A stretch of 64,000 nt of DNA from Haladaptatus litoreus. Its GTDB lineage: Archaea > Halobacteriota > Halobacteria > Halobacteriales > Haladaptataceae. The notes below the pieces were generated by a model. The model was given only the letters and a program-made list of their open reading frames with translations, ran no database searches and was not told where the DNA came from. Both the position numbers and the translations under genes were made by a program. The stretch covers positions 1,364,001 to 1,428,000 of the forward strand of contig NZ_FTNO01000001.1 in the NCBI RefSeq assembly GCF_900156425.1. The letters run 5' to 3'. Shown here piece by piece: positions 16,922 to 25,599 of this stretch; the first letter of the stretch is position 1; each line of letters begins with the position of its first letter.

Positions 16922-17956
16922 TCAGACCCAGCCTTCACGAACGAGCAATTCGCCGTTCAGGAGGCTCGCCCCGGCGGCCCCGCGAATCGTATTGTGCGCG
17001 AGACAGTTGTACTGCAGCCCACCCGACGTTTCTTGGAGGCCGCCAACTGCGATTTGCATGCCGCCGCCGAGCGTTCGGTCGAGTCGCGGTTGCGGGCGGT
17101 CGGGATTCTCGAACACTTCGATGAGCGGGTCGGGCGCGCTCGGAAGGTCGAGCGTCGGTGCGTCCGCGAACGCATCGCGTGCGTCGTCCGTGTCGATGTC
17201 TTCCGCCGTCTCAGCCCAGACGTTCTCCAAGTGGCCGTCGAGCGTCGGGACACGGTTGCAGGACGCCGAAACGTCCACGTCGTGCTGCTCGATTTCGCTC
17301 CCGTCGAACGACCCGAGAAGTTTCCGCGATTCGGTTTCCATCTTCGACTCCTCGCCGCCGATGTGCGGAATGACGTTGTCGATGATTTCCATCGAGGTGA
17401 CGCCGTCGTAGCCCGCGCCGGAGACGGCTTGCAGGGTCGAAACGTGAACCGTTTCCAATCCGAATCGGTCGAGTGCCGCGAGAGTTGGCACCATCGTGAT
17501 GGTCGAGCAGTTCGGGTTTTTCACCAGTGCGCCGTCCCAGCCCCGTTCGTCCTGCTGGACTTCGAGGAGGTCTAAATGCTCGCCGTTGACCTCCGGAATG
17601 ACCAGCGGAACGTCGTCCGCCATTCGGGAGTTCGAGGAATTAGAGGAGACGACGTAACCCGCCTCGGTGAACTGCGGTTCGACAACTTCCGCGACGCCCG
17701 ACGGAAGTGAGGAGAACAGCAAATCTACGTCGTCCGGAACTGCTTCCGGTTCGGTCGCACGTACTTCGATGTCGCCGACCCAGTTCGGAATCGGGGAATC
17801 GACGCGCCACTTCGCGGCCTCGCGGTAGGATTTGCCCGCGCTCTCGTCGCTCGCCGTAATCGCTACCAGTTCGAAATCTGGGTGGCCGTCCAAGAGTTGA
17901 ATGAATCGCTGTCCGACCGCTCCGGTGCCGCCGAGGATTCCAACGTTGACACTCAT
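16922..17956 (-). CDS. asd: Aspartate-semialdehyde dehydrogenase
   Basis: 344 aa, the archaeal/fungal-type enzyme. It reduces aspartyl phosphate to the semialdehyde with NADPH, the branch point to Lys, Thr and Met. The Rossmann motif GILGGTGAVGQRF is at about 6-18, catalytic Cys in NPNCSTITMVP (about 150) and substrate/His region in LAHNTIRGAAGAS near the end. The length is complete and the start MSVNVGILGG is typical. It appears monocistronic, between the 32-aa gene and rps17e, both also on the minus strand. Confidence 0.95.
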   Translation of the reverse strand: MSVNVGILGGTGAVGQRFIQLLDGHPDFELVAITASDESAGKSYREAAKWRVDSPIPNWVGDIEVRATEPEAVPDDVDLLFSSLPSGVAEVVEPQFTEAGYVVSSNSSNSRMADDVPLVIPEVNGEHLDLLEVQQDERGWDGALVKNPNCSTITMVPTLAALDRFGLETVHVSTLQAVSGAGYDGVTSMEIIDNVIPHIGGEESKMETESRKLLGSFDGSEIEQHDVDVSASCNRVPTLDGHLENVWAETAEDIDTDDARDAFADAPTLDLPSAPDPLIEVFENPDRPQPRLDRTLGGGMQIAVGGLQETSGGLQYNCLAHNTIRGAAGASLLNGELLVREGWV

Positions 17957-18023
17957 TGTGGAGTGGGTTGCAAGAGGATTCGCAAGTAGCTTTCGACGGC
18001 GTCGGTGCTTGCCGCGGAACGAA

Positions 18024-18200
18024 TTATTCTTTCTTCCGGGTGACGTAGCCAGCGATTCGGTTCCGGACGCCCTTCGAGTCGATGTTGGTCAGTTTTTCGA
18101 CGCTGTCTTTGTTCTGGTCGAAATCCTTCGTGAATGCGGTCGGGTATCGCTCCAACAGGATGGTGCCCGTCTTCTTGACGTAGTCGGGTTTGATTGCCAT
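18024..18200 (-). CDS. rps17e: 30S ribosomal protein S17e
   Basis: 58 aa, full length for archaeal S17e (MAIKPDYVKKTGTILLERYP ... GYVTRKKE). It binds the small ribosomal subunit and is found in archaea and eukaryotes only. The start is fixed by the conserved N-terminus and by a TATA box 28 nt upstream. It is followed by asd on the same strand after 67 nt; a TATA for asd is not obvious, so read-through is possible. Confidence 0.95.
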   Translation of the reverse strand: MAIKPDYVKKTGTILLERYPTAFTKDFDQNKDSVEKLTNIDSKGVRNRIAGYVTRKKE

Positions 18201-18224
18201 GCCGAACTGTTGCCGACAGCGGGT

Positions 18225-18232
18225 CTTAAAAG
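18225..18232 (-). promoter_or_regulatory. TATA box of rps17e
   Basis: Minus-strand GCTTTTAAGA, centred about 28 nt upstream of the rps17e ATG, consistent with a leaderless transcript. Confidence 0.55.
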
Positions 18233-18283
18233 CATTCGTTCGCGCTCGCCAGACGTGAATCGCTGCCGGGAGCGCAGTTCGGC

Positions 18284-18562
18284 CTATCGACGGATTCGAA
18301 AGCCGTCTTCACCTTCCGGCTCGCCGCACTCGACTTCCACGTTGTCCACGTTCGCGGCGGGGCTTCCTGTATGGCACCACTTTACCATCTCGTTGACCAC
18401 GGATTCCGGCCCCTCGAAGACGGCCTCCACGCGCCCGTCGGAGAGGTTCTGCACCCAGCCATCGACACCCTTCTCCTGTGCCGTATCGCGGGTATTCGCT
18501 CGGTAGTAGACGCCCTGTACTTTGCCCGAAACGAAAACGTGTGCGCGAGCTCGGTCGGTCAT
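18284..18562 (-). CDS. acyP: Acylphosphatase
   Basis: 92 aa, the standard length. It hydrolyses acyl phosphates to carboxylate and phosphate in the cytoplasm. The phosphate-binding loop with the catalytic Arg is GKVQGVYYRANT, and the catalytic Asn is in GWVQNLSDGRVEAVFEG. The ATG giving MTDRARAHVFVSG is preferred to one 11 codons upstream because it matches the family start. One Cys occurs in KWCHTGSP. It stands alone between rps17e and a small membrane protein, all on the minus strand. Confidence 0.93.
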   Translation of the reverse strand: MTDRARAHVFVSGKVQGVYYRANTRDTAQEKGVDGWVQNLSDGRVEAVFEGPESVVNEMVKWCHTGSPAANVDNVEVECGEPEGEDGFRIRR

Positions 18563-18625
18563 GAGTCTGTTTCGTGGTTCTTCCTCGCGCGACAAAATTT
18601 GTGGGGCCGGTTTTCGGAAAATCAG

Positions 18626-18799
18626 TCAGTCTCCATCACTGCGTTCGTAGGTCAAATGTTTGACTGCAGTTCGAACCTCGTTTTTCGATAAGTCGAGTTC
18701 GTGATAGACGAAGGTTCGAAGGGCGAGCATCGCGCCGAACGCCGACCCAAGAACGAGCGCGAGGAAACCGAGCACGAACGCGAACAGTTCTGTTGCCAT
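18626..18799 (-). CDS. Small membrane protein with charged C-terminus (57 aa)
   Basis: Complete ATG-TGA frame. One hydrophobic helix spans about residues 5-30 (FAFVLGFLALVLGSAFGAML), followed by a soluble tail, YHELDLSKNEVRTAVKHLTY, that looks helical and amphipathic. No family is recognised. It lies between ogg and acyP on the same strand. The strong helix and the lack of any overlapping gene support it as coding. Confidence 0.6.
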   Translation of the reverse strand: MATELFAFVLGFLALVLGSAFGAMLALRTFVYHELDLSKNEVRTAVKHLTYERSDGD

Positions 18800-18858
18800 A
18801 CTGTCCCTCCAAACGTCAGCGAAAAATACGTTTCGACCGGCTTTGCGAAGCTAACGCG

Positions 18859-19740
18859 TTAGCTTCGCAGGTAGTGGAACACGTACGTCTGTGCGTACCC
18901 TGCGTATTCTCCCCCGAACTGCTCCCGAATCGCCCGCGAGGTTTTCGCGTAGGTGCCTCGCTCGCAGTGCGGATACTGCTCTTCGATGGCGCGCTGAATC
19001 CACGTATCGAGCGGAACCGCCTCTAAATAGTCCAGCGAAAAGAGCAGAACGCAGTCGGCCACCTTGTCGCCGACGCCGACGAACACCTGTACCGCATCGC
19101 GGGCGTCCTCGTACTCCTTGCCTCGGACGTCGCTAGCAGAAGCCTGTCCGGAGGCGACGAGTTCCGCAGTTTTTCTGACGTATGGTGCGCGATAGCCCAG
19201 ATTTAACTTGCGCAAGTCGTCCTCCGTTGCCCTCGCCAACTGTTCCGGCGTCGGGAACTGATGATAGGTTTTCCCGTCGAACTGGATTTCGTCGCCGAAC
19301 TCGCGGGCGAGCGCGGTCTGCATCCCGTAAATCCGACTCACGCGCATCTGCGCCGAACAGATGAAGGAGACGAGACAAGGGAAAAACGGGTCACGAACGA
19401 TTCGCATTCCGCGGTACTTCTCGTACGCCGATTCGAGAAGCGGGTCGTCTGGGGTCGCATCCACGATGGCGTCCAAATCGTCGTCGAGGCGGAGCAGGTC
19501 GAACAGCAGTGGTTCGGCGTCGGTCGTCGCCTCCCACTCGATTGTCCCGTCCTGCTGGCGAGCACGGACGACTTCGCCATCCACGACGGTGTAGTACCAC
19601 GCCGACCCGCCGTAGGCGTGCGTCGTCTCGTACATATTGCCGTCTTCGCGCCGCCAGAGGTAGCTCTGGCCGCTCTCGACGGTCGATTGTAGGTCGAACC
19701 CACCCGGCAGGGACGCGACGGGTATCGAACCGGTTTCCAT
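18859..19740 (-). CDS. ogg: 8-oxoguanine DNA glycosylase / AP lyase
   Basis: 293 aa, OGG1-type HhH-GPD protein. It excises 8-oxoguanine from DNA. The N-terminal OGG_N beta domain covers about 1-95 (FDLQSTVESGQSYLWRRE). The helix-hairpin-helix with catalytic Lys is VGVGDKVADCVLLFS (about 222-236) and the catalytic Asp is in AVPLDTWIQRAI. The base-sensing N-terminal part and all catalytic residues are intact. It is monocistronic on the minus strand. Confidence 0.92.
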   Translation of the reverse strand: METGSIPVASLPGGFDLQSTVESGQSYLWRREDGNMYETTHAYGGSAWYYTVVDGEVVRARQQDGTIEWEATTDAEPLLFDLLRLDDDLDAIVDATPDDPLLESAYEKYRGMRIVRDPFFPCLVSFICSAQMRVSRIYGMQTALAREFGDEIQFDGKTYHQFPTPEQLARATEDDLRKLNLGYRAPYVRKTAELVASGQASASDVRGKEYEDARDAVQVFVGVGDKVADCVLLFSLDYLEAVPLDTWIQRAIEEQYPHCERGTYAKTSRAIREQFGGEYAGYAQTYVFHYLRS

Positions 19741-19815
19741 TGGCGAGGCATTAGAGTGGGGAAGAGCAAGTCTTTCGATTCGCGGCGGTCGGTTCCGGGG
19801 TTCGATTCTGTCGCC

Positions 19816-20850
19816 TCACCACGTTTCGGCGAGGACGCGCCGCCAGTTCTCGCGGGCCACGTTTTCGACCTCCTCGTCGCTGAACCCGCGCTCCAGAAGT
19901 CGAGCTAAAATCTTTGGAAGACCGGTAACGTCGCCCATTTCGTCCGGAATCCGCGCGCCGTCGAAATCCGACCCGAACACGACGTGTTCTGCACCGACGA
20001 ACTCCGCGACGTACTCGAAATGGTCGATGACGGTTTCCATCGAAATTTCTGCGTCCGGGTCGGGACTGTCCGCCAAACCGGGTTCGTGGAACGAGATTCC
20101 CACGACGCCGCCGGAGTCGGCGACTGCGGCGAGTTGCTCGTCGGTGAGATTGCGCGAATGGGAACTGAGTTCGTGAACACCCGAGTGGGAAACGACGAGT
20201 GGCGCGTCGGTCAGTTCCGCAACGTCCCAGAATCCCTGCTCGGTCATGTGCGCGCAATCGACCACGATTCCGCGGTCTTCGCAGGCGCGAACGAGGTCGC
20301 GCCCCGCGTCCGTGAGTCCGGAACCGGTGTCCGGACTGCCGGGATAGCGAGACTGAACGCCTTCGCCGAAGGCGTTCGGGCGGCTCCACATCGGCCCGAT
20401 GGAGCGAACGCCTGCTTCGTAGAGAAAATCCAGATTGGAGAGGTCGGGCGCAACTCCCGCAGCTCCTTCGAGGTGCGGAATCGCGCCAAGTGCCCCCGAT
20501 TCGAGACAGGTTTCGAGGTCGGAGAGCGAACGAATTATGCGGAAATCATCTACGTCGTGGGCGAGTCGGGCCAGCAGTTCGAGGGTTCGGTACGTGACCC
20601 CTCGCGCATCGTCGTGGGAAACGGCGTCCGGAAGGGGATGTTCATAGCCCTCTTCCGTCGAAACCGGGTCGTGTTCTTCGTTGCTCAGGACGAACACGGC
20701 GAAAAATCCCGCGGCGAGTCCCGCTTTGTTGGCGGATGGAAAGTCGATGTGCGTGTCCTCGGTTCCGCTCTCGAACGCCGATATGGAAGAGTCAGTTTCG
20801 AGTAGTCGGAGAAGCGTGTCGTTGTGGCCGTCGATAATCGGCGCGGTCAT
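19816..20850 (-). CDS. Membrane dipeptidase (renal dipeptidase, peptidase M19)
   Basis: 344 aa, a zinc-dependent TIM-barrel peptidase that cleaves dipeptides and sometimes D-residue dipeptides. Metal ligands are seen in IDGHNDTLLR (HxD, residues about 7-9), HLEGAAG (Glu), DCAHMTEQGFWD and VSHSGVHEL (His), and GSDFDGAR (Asp). No signal peptide is present, so it is cytoplasmic here. Two starts are possible: MSRSD at 20877 and MTAPIIDGHND at 20850. The TATA box at 20891-20899 would put transcription start near 20868, which favours 20850. It is divergent from the DUF555 gene. Confidence 0.9.
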   Translation of the reverse strand: MTAPIIDGHNDTLLRLLETDSSISAFESGTEDTHIDFPSANKAGLAAGFFAVFVLSNEEHDPVSTEEGYEHPLPDAVSHDDARGVTYRTLELLARLAHDVDDFRIIRSLSDLETCLESGALGAIPHLEGAAGVAPDLSNLDFLYEAGVRSIGPMWSRPNAFGEGVQSRYPGSPDTGSGLTDAGRDLVRACEDRGIVVDCAHMTEQGFWDVAELTDAPLVVSHSGVHELSSHSRNLTDEQLAAVADSGGVVGISFHEPGLADSPDPDAEISMETVIDHFEYVAEFVGAEHVVFGSDFDGARIPDEMGDVTGLPKILARLLERGFSDEEVENVARENWRRVLAETW

Positions 20851-20890
20851 TGCCGAAACTGTGTCCGAACGCGACATAAGTGGTAGTGTG

Positions 20891-20899
20891 TTATATCAA
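20891..20899 (-). promoter_or_regulatory. TATA box of the M19 dipeptidase gene
   Basis: Minus-strand TTGATATAA. It predicts a transcription start about 27 nt downstream, between the two candidate ATGs at 20877 and 20850, so the shorter protein is favoured. Confidence 0.5.
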
Positions 20900-20955
20900 T
20901 CTTTCTCAATAGGGCGAAAATTCATACTACTGGCTGTGTAACTGTCTTTGGGATC

Positions 20956-21408
20956 ATGAATTGCAGAGTTGTCGTCGAAGCCGCGATCCCGGTGTACGAC
21001 GTTTCGACGCCGGACGAGGCGGTGCGAATCGCCATCTCGAAAACTGGCGAGCTGTTGAATCCGGATTTGAACTACGTCGAAATAAACATGGGTGAGCGAA
21101 CCTCGCCATCCGGGGAGGAACTCCCACCAGCCTTCATCGCCGCGGACGAGGCGCTCGTCGCGTTGGAACTTGAGATGACGGTCTTCAACGTCGAGCGCGA
21201 AGAACACGCCTCGCGAATCGCCCGCAAGGAAATCGGTCAACGACTGGAGAACATTCCGCTGACCGTCCTCGACGTCAAAGTCCTCGAAGACGAAGACGAC
21301 GAGGACGAAGCGGAGGCCGAAACCACCGATTCGGACGAGGAGGACGAAAGCGACGACGAAACCGATGAGGACGATGTCCTGCCGGAGTTCGAAGACCTCA
21401 TCGAATAG
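20956..21408 (+). CDS. DUF555 / UPF0212 family protein
   Basis: 150 aa. The conserved archaeal part is residues 1-112 (MNCRVVVEAAIPVYDVSTPD, ISKTGELLNPDLNYVEINMG, IARKEIGQRLENIPLTVLDV). It has no known activity. The tail (about 113-150) is almost pure Asp/Glu with a few Thr/Ser and ends PEFEDLIE. This family is confined to archaea. Here it is divergent from the dipeptidase. The acidic tail is typical of halophilic orthologues. Confidence 0.9.
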   Translation: MNCRVVVEAAIPVYDVSTPDEAVRIAISKTGELLNPDLNYVEINMGERTSPSGEELPPAFIAADEALVALELEMTVFNVEREEHASRIARKEIGQRLENIPLTVLDVKVLEDEDDEDEAEAETTDSDEEDESDDETDEDDVLPEFEDLIE

Positions 21409-21635
21409 GTACGTCGGTTCGCACAGATACACCGGGTTGAAGTCGCATTCAGAGTGCCCGCGTCACCCGAGAGATTTGTAGGTCGCTATCCCGTTTTCAG
21501 ACGTGACGTGTCTCTAACCAGTACGCAACAACTGTTCAAACTCGGTTGCAAAAGACGGGAACATTCACCACTCCAGTCACGTTCTCCATCGTAGAGGTCA
21601 CAAACGATAACCCGGAGGACGACAAACTGCCGAGC

Positions 21636-21845
21636 ATGACGGATTACACGACGGTTTCCATTCCGAAAGACCTCGCCGACCGCGTCGAGATGACCATCGA
21701 AGGAACGAGTTTTTCGAGCACGAGCGACCTCGTTCGATTCCTCTTGCGCAGCATCGTCATCCAGCACCAACAACACGGAAAGCTAACAGAGTCTGAGTTC
21801 ACGGAAATCACCGACCAGCTGCGCGAATTGGGCTATTTGGAGTAG
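21636..21845 (+). CDS. Ribbon-helix-helix (CopG-like) regulator
   Basis: 69 aa from MTDYTTVSIPKDLADRVEMT. The first strand TTVSIP and the following two helices (DLADRVEMTIEGTSFSSTSDLVRFLL) are the RHH DNA-binding core. A short helical tail ends RELGYLE. Such proteins bind operators as dimers; no toxin partner is adjacent. It is convergent with the next gene, with one base between the stops. The start was chosen at the ATG that begins the RHH strand; the frame is open 30 codons upstream without family resemblance. Confidence 0.85.
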   Translation: MTDYTTVSIPKDLADRVEMTIEGTSFSSTSDLVRFLLRSIVIQHQQHGKLTESEFTEITDQLRELGYLE

Positions 21846-21846
21846 A

Positions 21847-22257
21847 TTACAGCAGTTCCGCGGGTGGTTCGGCATCGACGACGACCAACTCCTGTTTTCG
21901 ACCGGCCCTGTCGAACGCGGCTATCGTATCGGTCGTCCACGGCGGCACCGCGACCAGCATGATTTCGTGTAAGTCGTCCGTCCGAGCAACTTCGAGGCGA
22001 CCCTGCGGATGCGAGGTAAACCGGCCTTGCGTCTGTCTGGCAGGAATAGAGAGGTCCATTCCGAAAACGGCAGTCACCGACCCACCCGTATCTGGCGGAT
22101 AGAAATGTGTAAAAACGGGTATCTTCGGAGGAAGTTCGTCTCTACCGCGCAATTCGCTCGCGGACGTTACCGACAACGGGACGGTTACTGTCTCCGGTTC
22201 AGCATTCGATGCCAGTTCGAGGAGCGCGTCTCTCAATCCGCGGGTAACGAACACCAC
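21847..22257 (-). CDS. Haloarchaeal protein of unknown function, possibly MPN/JAB-like
   Basis: 136 aa with a GTG start (GTG GTG TTC). It contains YPPDTGGSVTAVFGMDLS, then TSHPQGRLEV and LVAVPPWT. The order of a strand, a Gly-rich loop and an SHP motif recalls the MPN/JAB fold (SHPxG) of archaeal deubiquitinase-like proteins, but the full HxH-x7-S-x2-D metal set is not visible. Activity is therefore unproven. The frame stays open 12 codons upstream (RYFIPTQRGS) without an ATG, so the start is uncertain. It is convergent with the RHH gene. Confidence 0.65.
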   Translation of the reverse strand: MVFVTRGLRDALLELASNAEPETVTVPLSVTSASELRGRDELPPKIPVFTHFYPPDTGGSVTAVFGMDLSIPARQTQGRFTSHPQGRLEVARTDDLHEIMLVAVPPWTTDTIAAFDRAGRKQELVVVDAEPPAELL

Positions 22258-22399
22258 GCTCCCCCTTTGTGTCGGGATGAAATAACGCCATCGCTAGAGA
22301 TTACCTCACAGACGGAGTATATGTAATGGGTTCTAAGAATAGAAACAATAAAACAATACCGACAGATACGGTATATATTTCCCAATTCAAAATAGAAAA

Positions 22400-22410
22400 T
22401 TTAATATATT
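22400..22410 (+). promoter_or_regulatory. TATA box of the DUF7503 gene
   Basis: TTTAATATATT, centred 26 nt upstream of the ATG at 22431 in an AT-rich 100-nt stretch, giving a leaderless transcript. Confidence 0.6.
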
Positions 22411-22430
22411 TGTATATAGAATGATATTGT

Positions 22431-22565
22431 ATGGCAGAACACGATATCACCACGTACCTCGAAGCAAATCCACGAATGATTGGCGTGCTGTTCACTATCA
22501 TGGTTCTACTCTCACAGGCCGGAAGCGTGGCGGGCGCTTACGCGGTCGGAACCAGCGGACCGTGA
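22431..22565 (+). CDS. DUF7503-type micro membrane protein (44 aa)
   Basis: 44 residues: MAEHDITTYLEANPRMIGVL and then one hydrophobic helix, FTIMVLLSQAG, with a short Gly/Ala tail. The ENPRMIGVLF ... LLSQAG pattern is a recognised haloarchaeal microprotein family of unknown function. A strong TATA box gives a leaderless mRNA. It is convergent with the CHAT protein gene, 3 nt between stops. This tight pairing suggests that the two products may be linked, which is inference. Confidence 0.85.
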   Translation: MAEHDITTYLEANPRMIGVLFTIMVLLSQAGSVAGAYAVGTSGP

Positions 22566-22568
22566 ATT

Positions 22569-24665
22569 TTACAGTTCAGCAACATCAATCTCTTCGCTCC
22601 ACACCAACTGTCCATCGACGCTGATTGGAACGTTTTCCAAGGATAGATGACTTTCAAGTTCGTCCGCCGAGAGCGTCACCGGCGGGAGCGACCCGGACGT
22701 CAAAAACATTCTATCTGAGGTTTGGGGTTTGACTATCCCACCGAGTCCGTCCGCACCGCCGATGTACGTCCTTCGTTTTAGTTCGAACAGTTCTCCTTTT
22801 CTCTTTATTTCGAACAGAAGTGCGACTGCACTCTCGGTCTGCACCATATCCACGCTTCCGTCACCAACGACCGTATACTGCCCGCCGATGATGCTCCGGT
22901 CACGAGCGATGTCCAACGCCGCCCACAGTGGGAAACCGCGATTCAGCAGTCGAACCATCGATTTACCGACGCGAACTGCGCCGCTGTTTATTACGTCGTT
23001 CAGCGTGACGACGCCACCGACTGCTCCCGCGTCGATGAGCGCCATTCCCTGTTCGTACGACTGACAGGCGTTGAGGAGGAACGCTTCGACACCGACCGAG
23101 TCAAGCGTTCTCACATCGAGCATTCCATCGGCACATTTGAACCCCTTCTCGTCAATGTGGCCAATGTAGTGGAAGAACTGCGTTTCGGATTCGAGAATCG
23201 AACGAAGATCGGAAACGGTACGGTCGTTGTAAACCGTCACGTCGAACGGCAACTCGTCGCGAGACCCGTACACCGAATCCGCGAGGTTTCGCTCTTCGTG
23301 CATATGCTCGTCGTTACAGACGACGGTGATGTCGATTTTCCCTGTGGGTGTCCGCTCCAAACGGTTGCGAAATGCCGTCGTCGTCGCTTTGCTAGCACCG
23401 ACCGGAGCGTCCTCACCAACCCACATCTGCTCCAGCGAATCCGTCGTTTCCGGTTCGACCAGCGAACGGGGGCTCAACGGCAACTCGGCCGTGCTTCGCG
23501 TGGAATCCGTGCCTCGAACGAACTCCTCGACTGCCGGAACTTGTATCGCGGATGCAGACACTTCCCTCGCCTCTGGCGTTCGTATCACTGCGAGGTCGTC
23601 CACGAGGAAGGGCACCATCTCGATGTTCTCGGCGGTTGGTGCGACGTGGGTGGTCAACTGCCAATCCGGAAGGTGTTCTTCGATACATTCGTAAGGTATC
23701 GAGAGATACGCTTCTAACTGCTCCGCCAGTGACGTGTCGTAGAGGCGTTCGAAGTCGAAACTGACCACCGATTCGACCTGTTGGCGCTCGTGTAACTCGA
23801 TGGGATACAGCCCTTCCGTGCGAGTCACGCAGTCGAAGAAAAACGTCTGTTTCAGGACGCGCTCTACTTCTTTTTCGAATCCGCGCCTCATTTGAAGCGG
23901 ATGTTCGAATCCGTCCGCGATGATTCGCGGAACGTTCCCCGGAACCAACCTTGCGCCGAGATAGTAGACTAACGGCGCAACCGGGAAGATGTACTCGTAC
24001 TCAGGTGGCACTTCGATTTGAATGCCGGTTCCTGCCGGGCGCAAATCGTCCGGCACGTGGAGTTCGTCGCCGAGTTCGACCGTCGGTGGATGCCCTCGCA
24101 AGGTTGGAAACGAGCGTTCCGGACTCGTCGTTTTCAGCGCCGACCCGAACGCCGAAATCGCGGCCATCATATCGACCGGGTCTGCCGTCGTCGTCACGGT
24201 TCCCGCCGGATTACGATGGGGCGACCGGCCACCGACGAACACCTCAGTTTCCGACCCGAACTCCAAGACGACGTGGTCGAACGATGCGGTAACTCGTAGT
24301 TCCGCCTCGGCAATAACGTACAGTTTGATAGGGGTACAGAGTTCGACGCTGTACACTCCCTCCGGAAGTTCCTCGTAGTCGATTCCCTCCACGCTGGACA
24401 GCATTTCCCCGTCTTCGTCGCGGACGTACACGGCCGAAGGTGTCGGAAGCGTTAGACGAGTGGTCGAGACGACGACCGCGTCATCGACCGGAAAACAGCA
24501 CGAACGAGTGTCGGTGGAAACCGGTCGGACGACATCCGGCGTTCGAAGCGTACACGTCCGACGCTCTATCGGGTCGCGTATCACGATTCCCGTGTCGTCC
24601 TCACAGGAATCGAATGAGATAGTCACCGGGTCTCCTCCATATTTCGAGAGGTCTGACTCCGGCAT
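22569..24665 (-). CDS. CHAT-domain (caspase-like) protein, 698 aa
   Basis: The C-terminal third has the CHAT cysteine-peptidase dyad: His in FFHYIGHIDEKG (about residue 503) and Cys in LLNACQSYEQG (about 534), followed by GAVGGVVTLNDVINS and a helical end. The first 450 residues are beta-rich with no recognised repeat or NTPase. No signal peptide or membrane helix is evident. CHAT proteins are caspase relatives: some act as defence or suicide proteases and others cleave specific partners. The substrate here is unknown. It is a single gene, facing the DUF7503 microprotein. A long N-terminal part suggests a sensor or substrate-binding region. Confidence 0.85.
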   Translation of the reverse strand: MPESDLSKYGGDPVTISFDSCEDDTGIVIRDPIERRTCTLRTPDVVRPVSTDTRSCCFPVDDAVVVSTTRLTLPTPSAVYVRDEDGEMLSSVEGIDYEELPEGVYSVELCTPIKLYVIAEAELRVTASFDHVVLEFGSETEVFVGGRSPHRNPAGTVTTTADPVDMMAAISAFGSALKTTSPERSFPTLRGHPPTVELGDELHVPDDLRPAGTGIQIEVPPEYEYIFPVAPLVYYLGARLVPGNVPRIIADGFEHPLQMRRGFEKEVERVLKQTFFFDCVTRTEGLYPIELHERQQVESVVSFDFERLYDTSLAEQLEAYLSIPYECIEEHLPDWQLTTHVAPTAENIEMVPFLVDDLAVIRTPEAREVSASAIQVPAVEEFVRGTDSTRSTAELPLSPRSLVEPETTDSLEQMWVGEDAPVGASKATTTAFRNRLERTPTGKIDITVVCNDEHMHEERNLADSVYGSRDELPFDVTVYNDRTVSDLRSILESETQFFHYIGHIDEKGFKCADGMLDVRTLDSVGVEAFLLNACQSYEQGMALIDAGAVGGVVTLNDVINSGAVRVGKSMVRLLNRGFPLWAALDIARDRSIIGGQYTVVGDGSVDMVQTESAVALLFEIKRKGELFELKRRTYIGGADGLGGIVKPQTSDRMFLTSGSLPPVTLSADELESHLSLENVPISVDGQLVWSEEIDVAEL

Positions 24666-24735
24666 TCAGCAAACATATGTGAGGAATATCAAGCAAATAG
24701 TAAAAAGCTATCGGCAATTAGGAATACTCAGATAG

Positions 24736-25410
24736 CTATATCGGTGCAAATCGACGAACGGTCGAAGCCAACAGCGATGGATAGCGACGGCGGGAACCGT
24801 CGAGGGCATCGGCGAGCGTCACCGCGGCGCTGTCGAACACACCTGCGCCGTGGCCGACGAGGATTCGTTCGGGAGTTAATCCCCGCAGTTCGTCCGGCGG
24901 AAACAGCCGAATCATCGGATGAACGCCGAGACGTTCGCGGTCGGTTCGGAAGTAATCGACAGTGCCGACCGTCTCCGGAACGATGAGGGTGCCAGTGGTT
25001 TCGTCGTACAGTGCCGCCTCCTGCCACGCGGGATTGGCGAACAGTTTCAGGACGCGGAATCCCGTATCGGCCAGCGACGTTTCGAATCGTCGAACCGGAA
25101 TCCCGGTGACGCTCCGCCGAATCCACGTCGGGAGATAGAGCGGTACGTCGTGCCGCCGGGCGATTTCCTCCGCATCGCGCATGTGCCTGTCGAGGAGGAC
25201 GACGACGCCCGCAACCTCGCCGTATTCGGCGAGCAGGTCGTCGAGTTCGGGCGCATCGACTGGGTCGATAACCCATACGTCGCCATCGACCGAGATGGCG
25301 TGACTCGCTCGCTGCATCTCCTCGTTGGGATGTGCAAGCCACCCGACGCCACCGTCCCATCTGTCGATTTCTCGAAGTCCGTTTGAGGACTGGGTTTCTT
25401 TGAGCGGCAT
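24736..25410 (-). CDS. Metallo-beta-lactamase-fold-related protein
   Basis: 224 aa starting MPLKETQSSNGLREID. It has HPNEEMQRASHAI, VWVIDPVDAPELDDLLAEYG and VVVLLDRHMRDAEEIARRH. These follow the MBL-fold order: strand-Asp, then an HxHxDH-like site that is degenerate here (DRHMRD). Later it has ILVGHGAGVFD. With the first two His replaced, classical di-zinc hydrolysis is doubtful, so the assignment is fold-level only. The start is supported by a TTTATG box centred 27 nt upstream; the frame is open further upstream to 25545. Confidence 0.7.
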   Translation of the reverse strand: MPLKETQSSNGLREIDRWDGGVGWLAHPNEEMQRASHAISVDGDVWVIDPVDAPELDDLLAEYGEVAGVVVLLDRHMRDAEEIARRHDVPLYLPTWIRRSVTGIPVRRFETSLADTGFRVLKLFANPAWQEAALYDETTGTLIVPETVGTVDYFRTDRERLGVHPMIRLFPPDELRGLTPERILVGHGAGVFDSAAVTLADALDGSRRRYPSLLASTVRRFAPI

Positions 25411-25599
25411 ACACCAAAATTGTCCTGCATGCGGCATAAATCGACGGGGCGATAGGTTTGGGTGTCTGGTCGGTGAAATCAACAGTGCGGCAAGGCAGTC
25501 GCTCGTAGTCGCGAGCGACCGCCGACAATCCCGGACGGCCGCCACAACCGATTGCTACTGGTGCGACGTTTTAAGCGCCATCGCTGTGTATTCCGGTGT

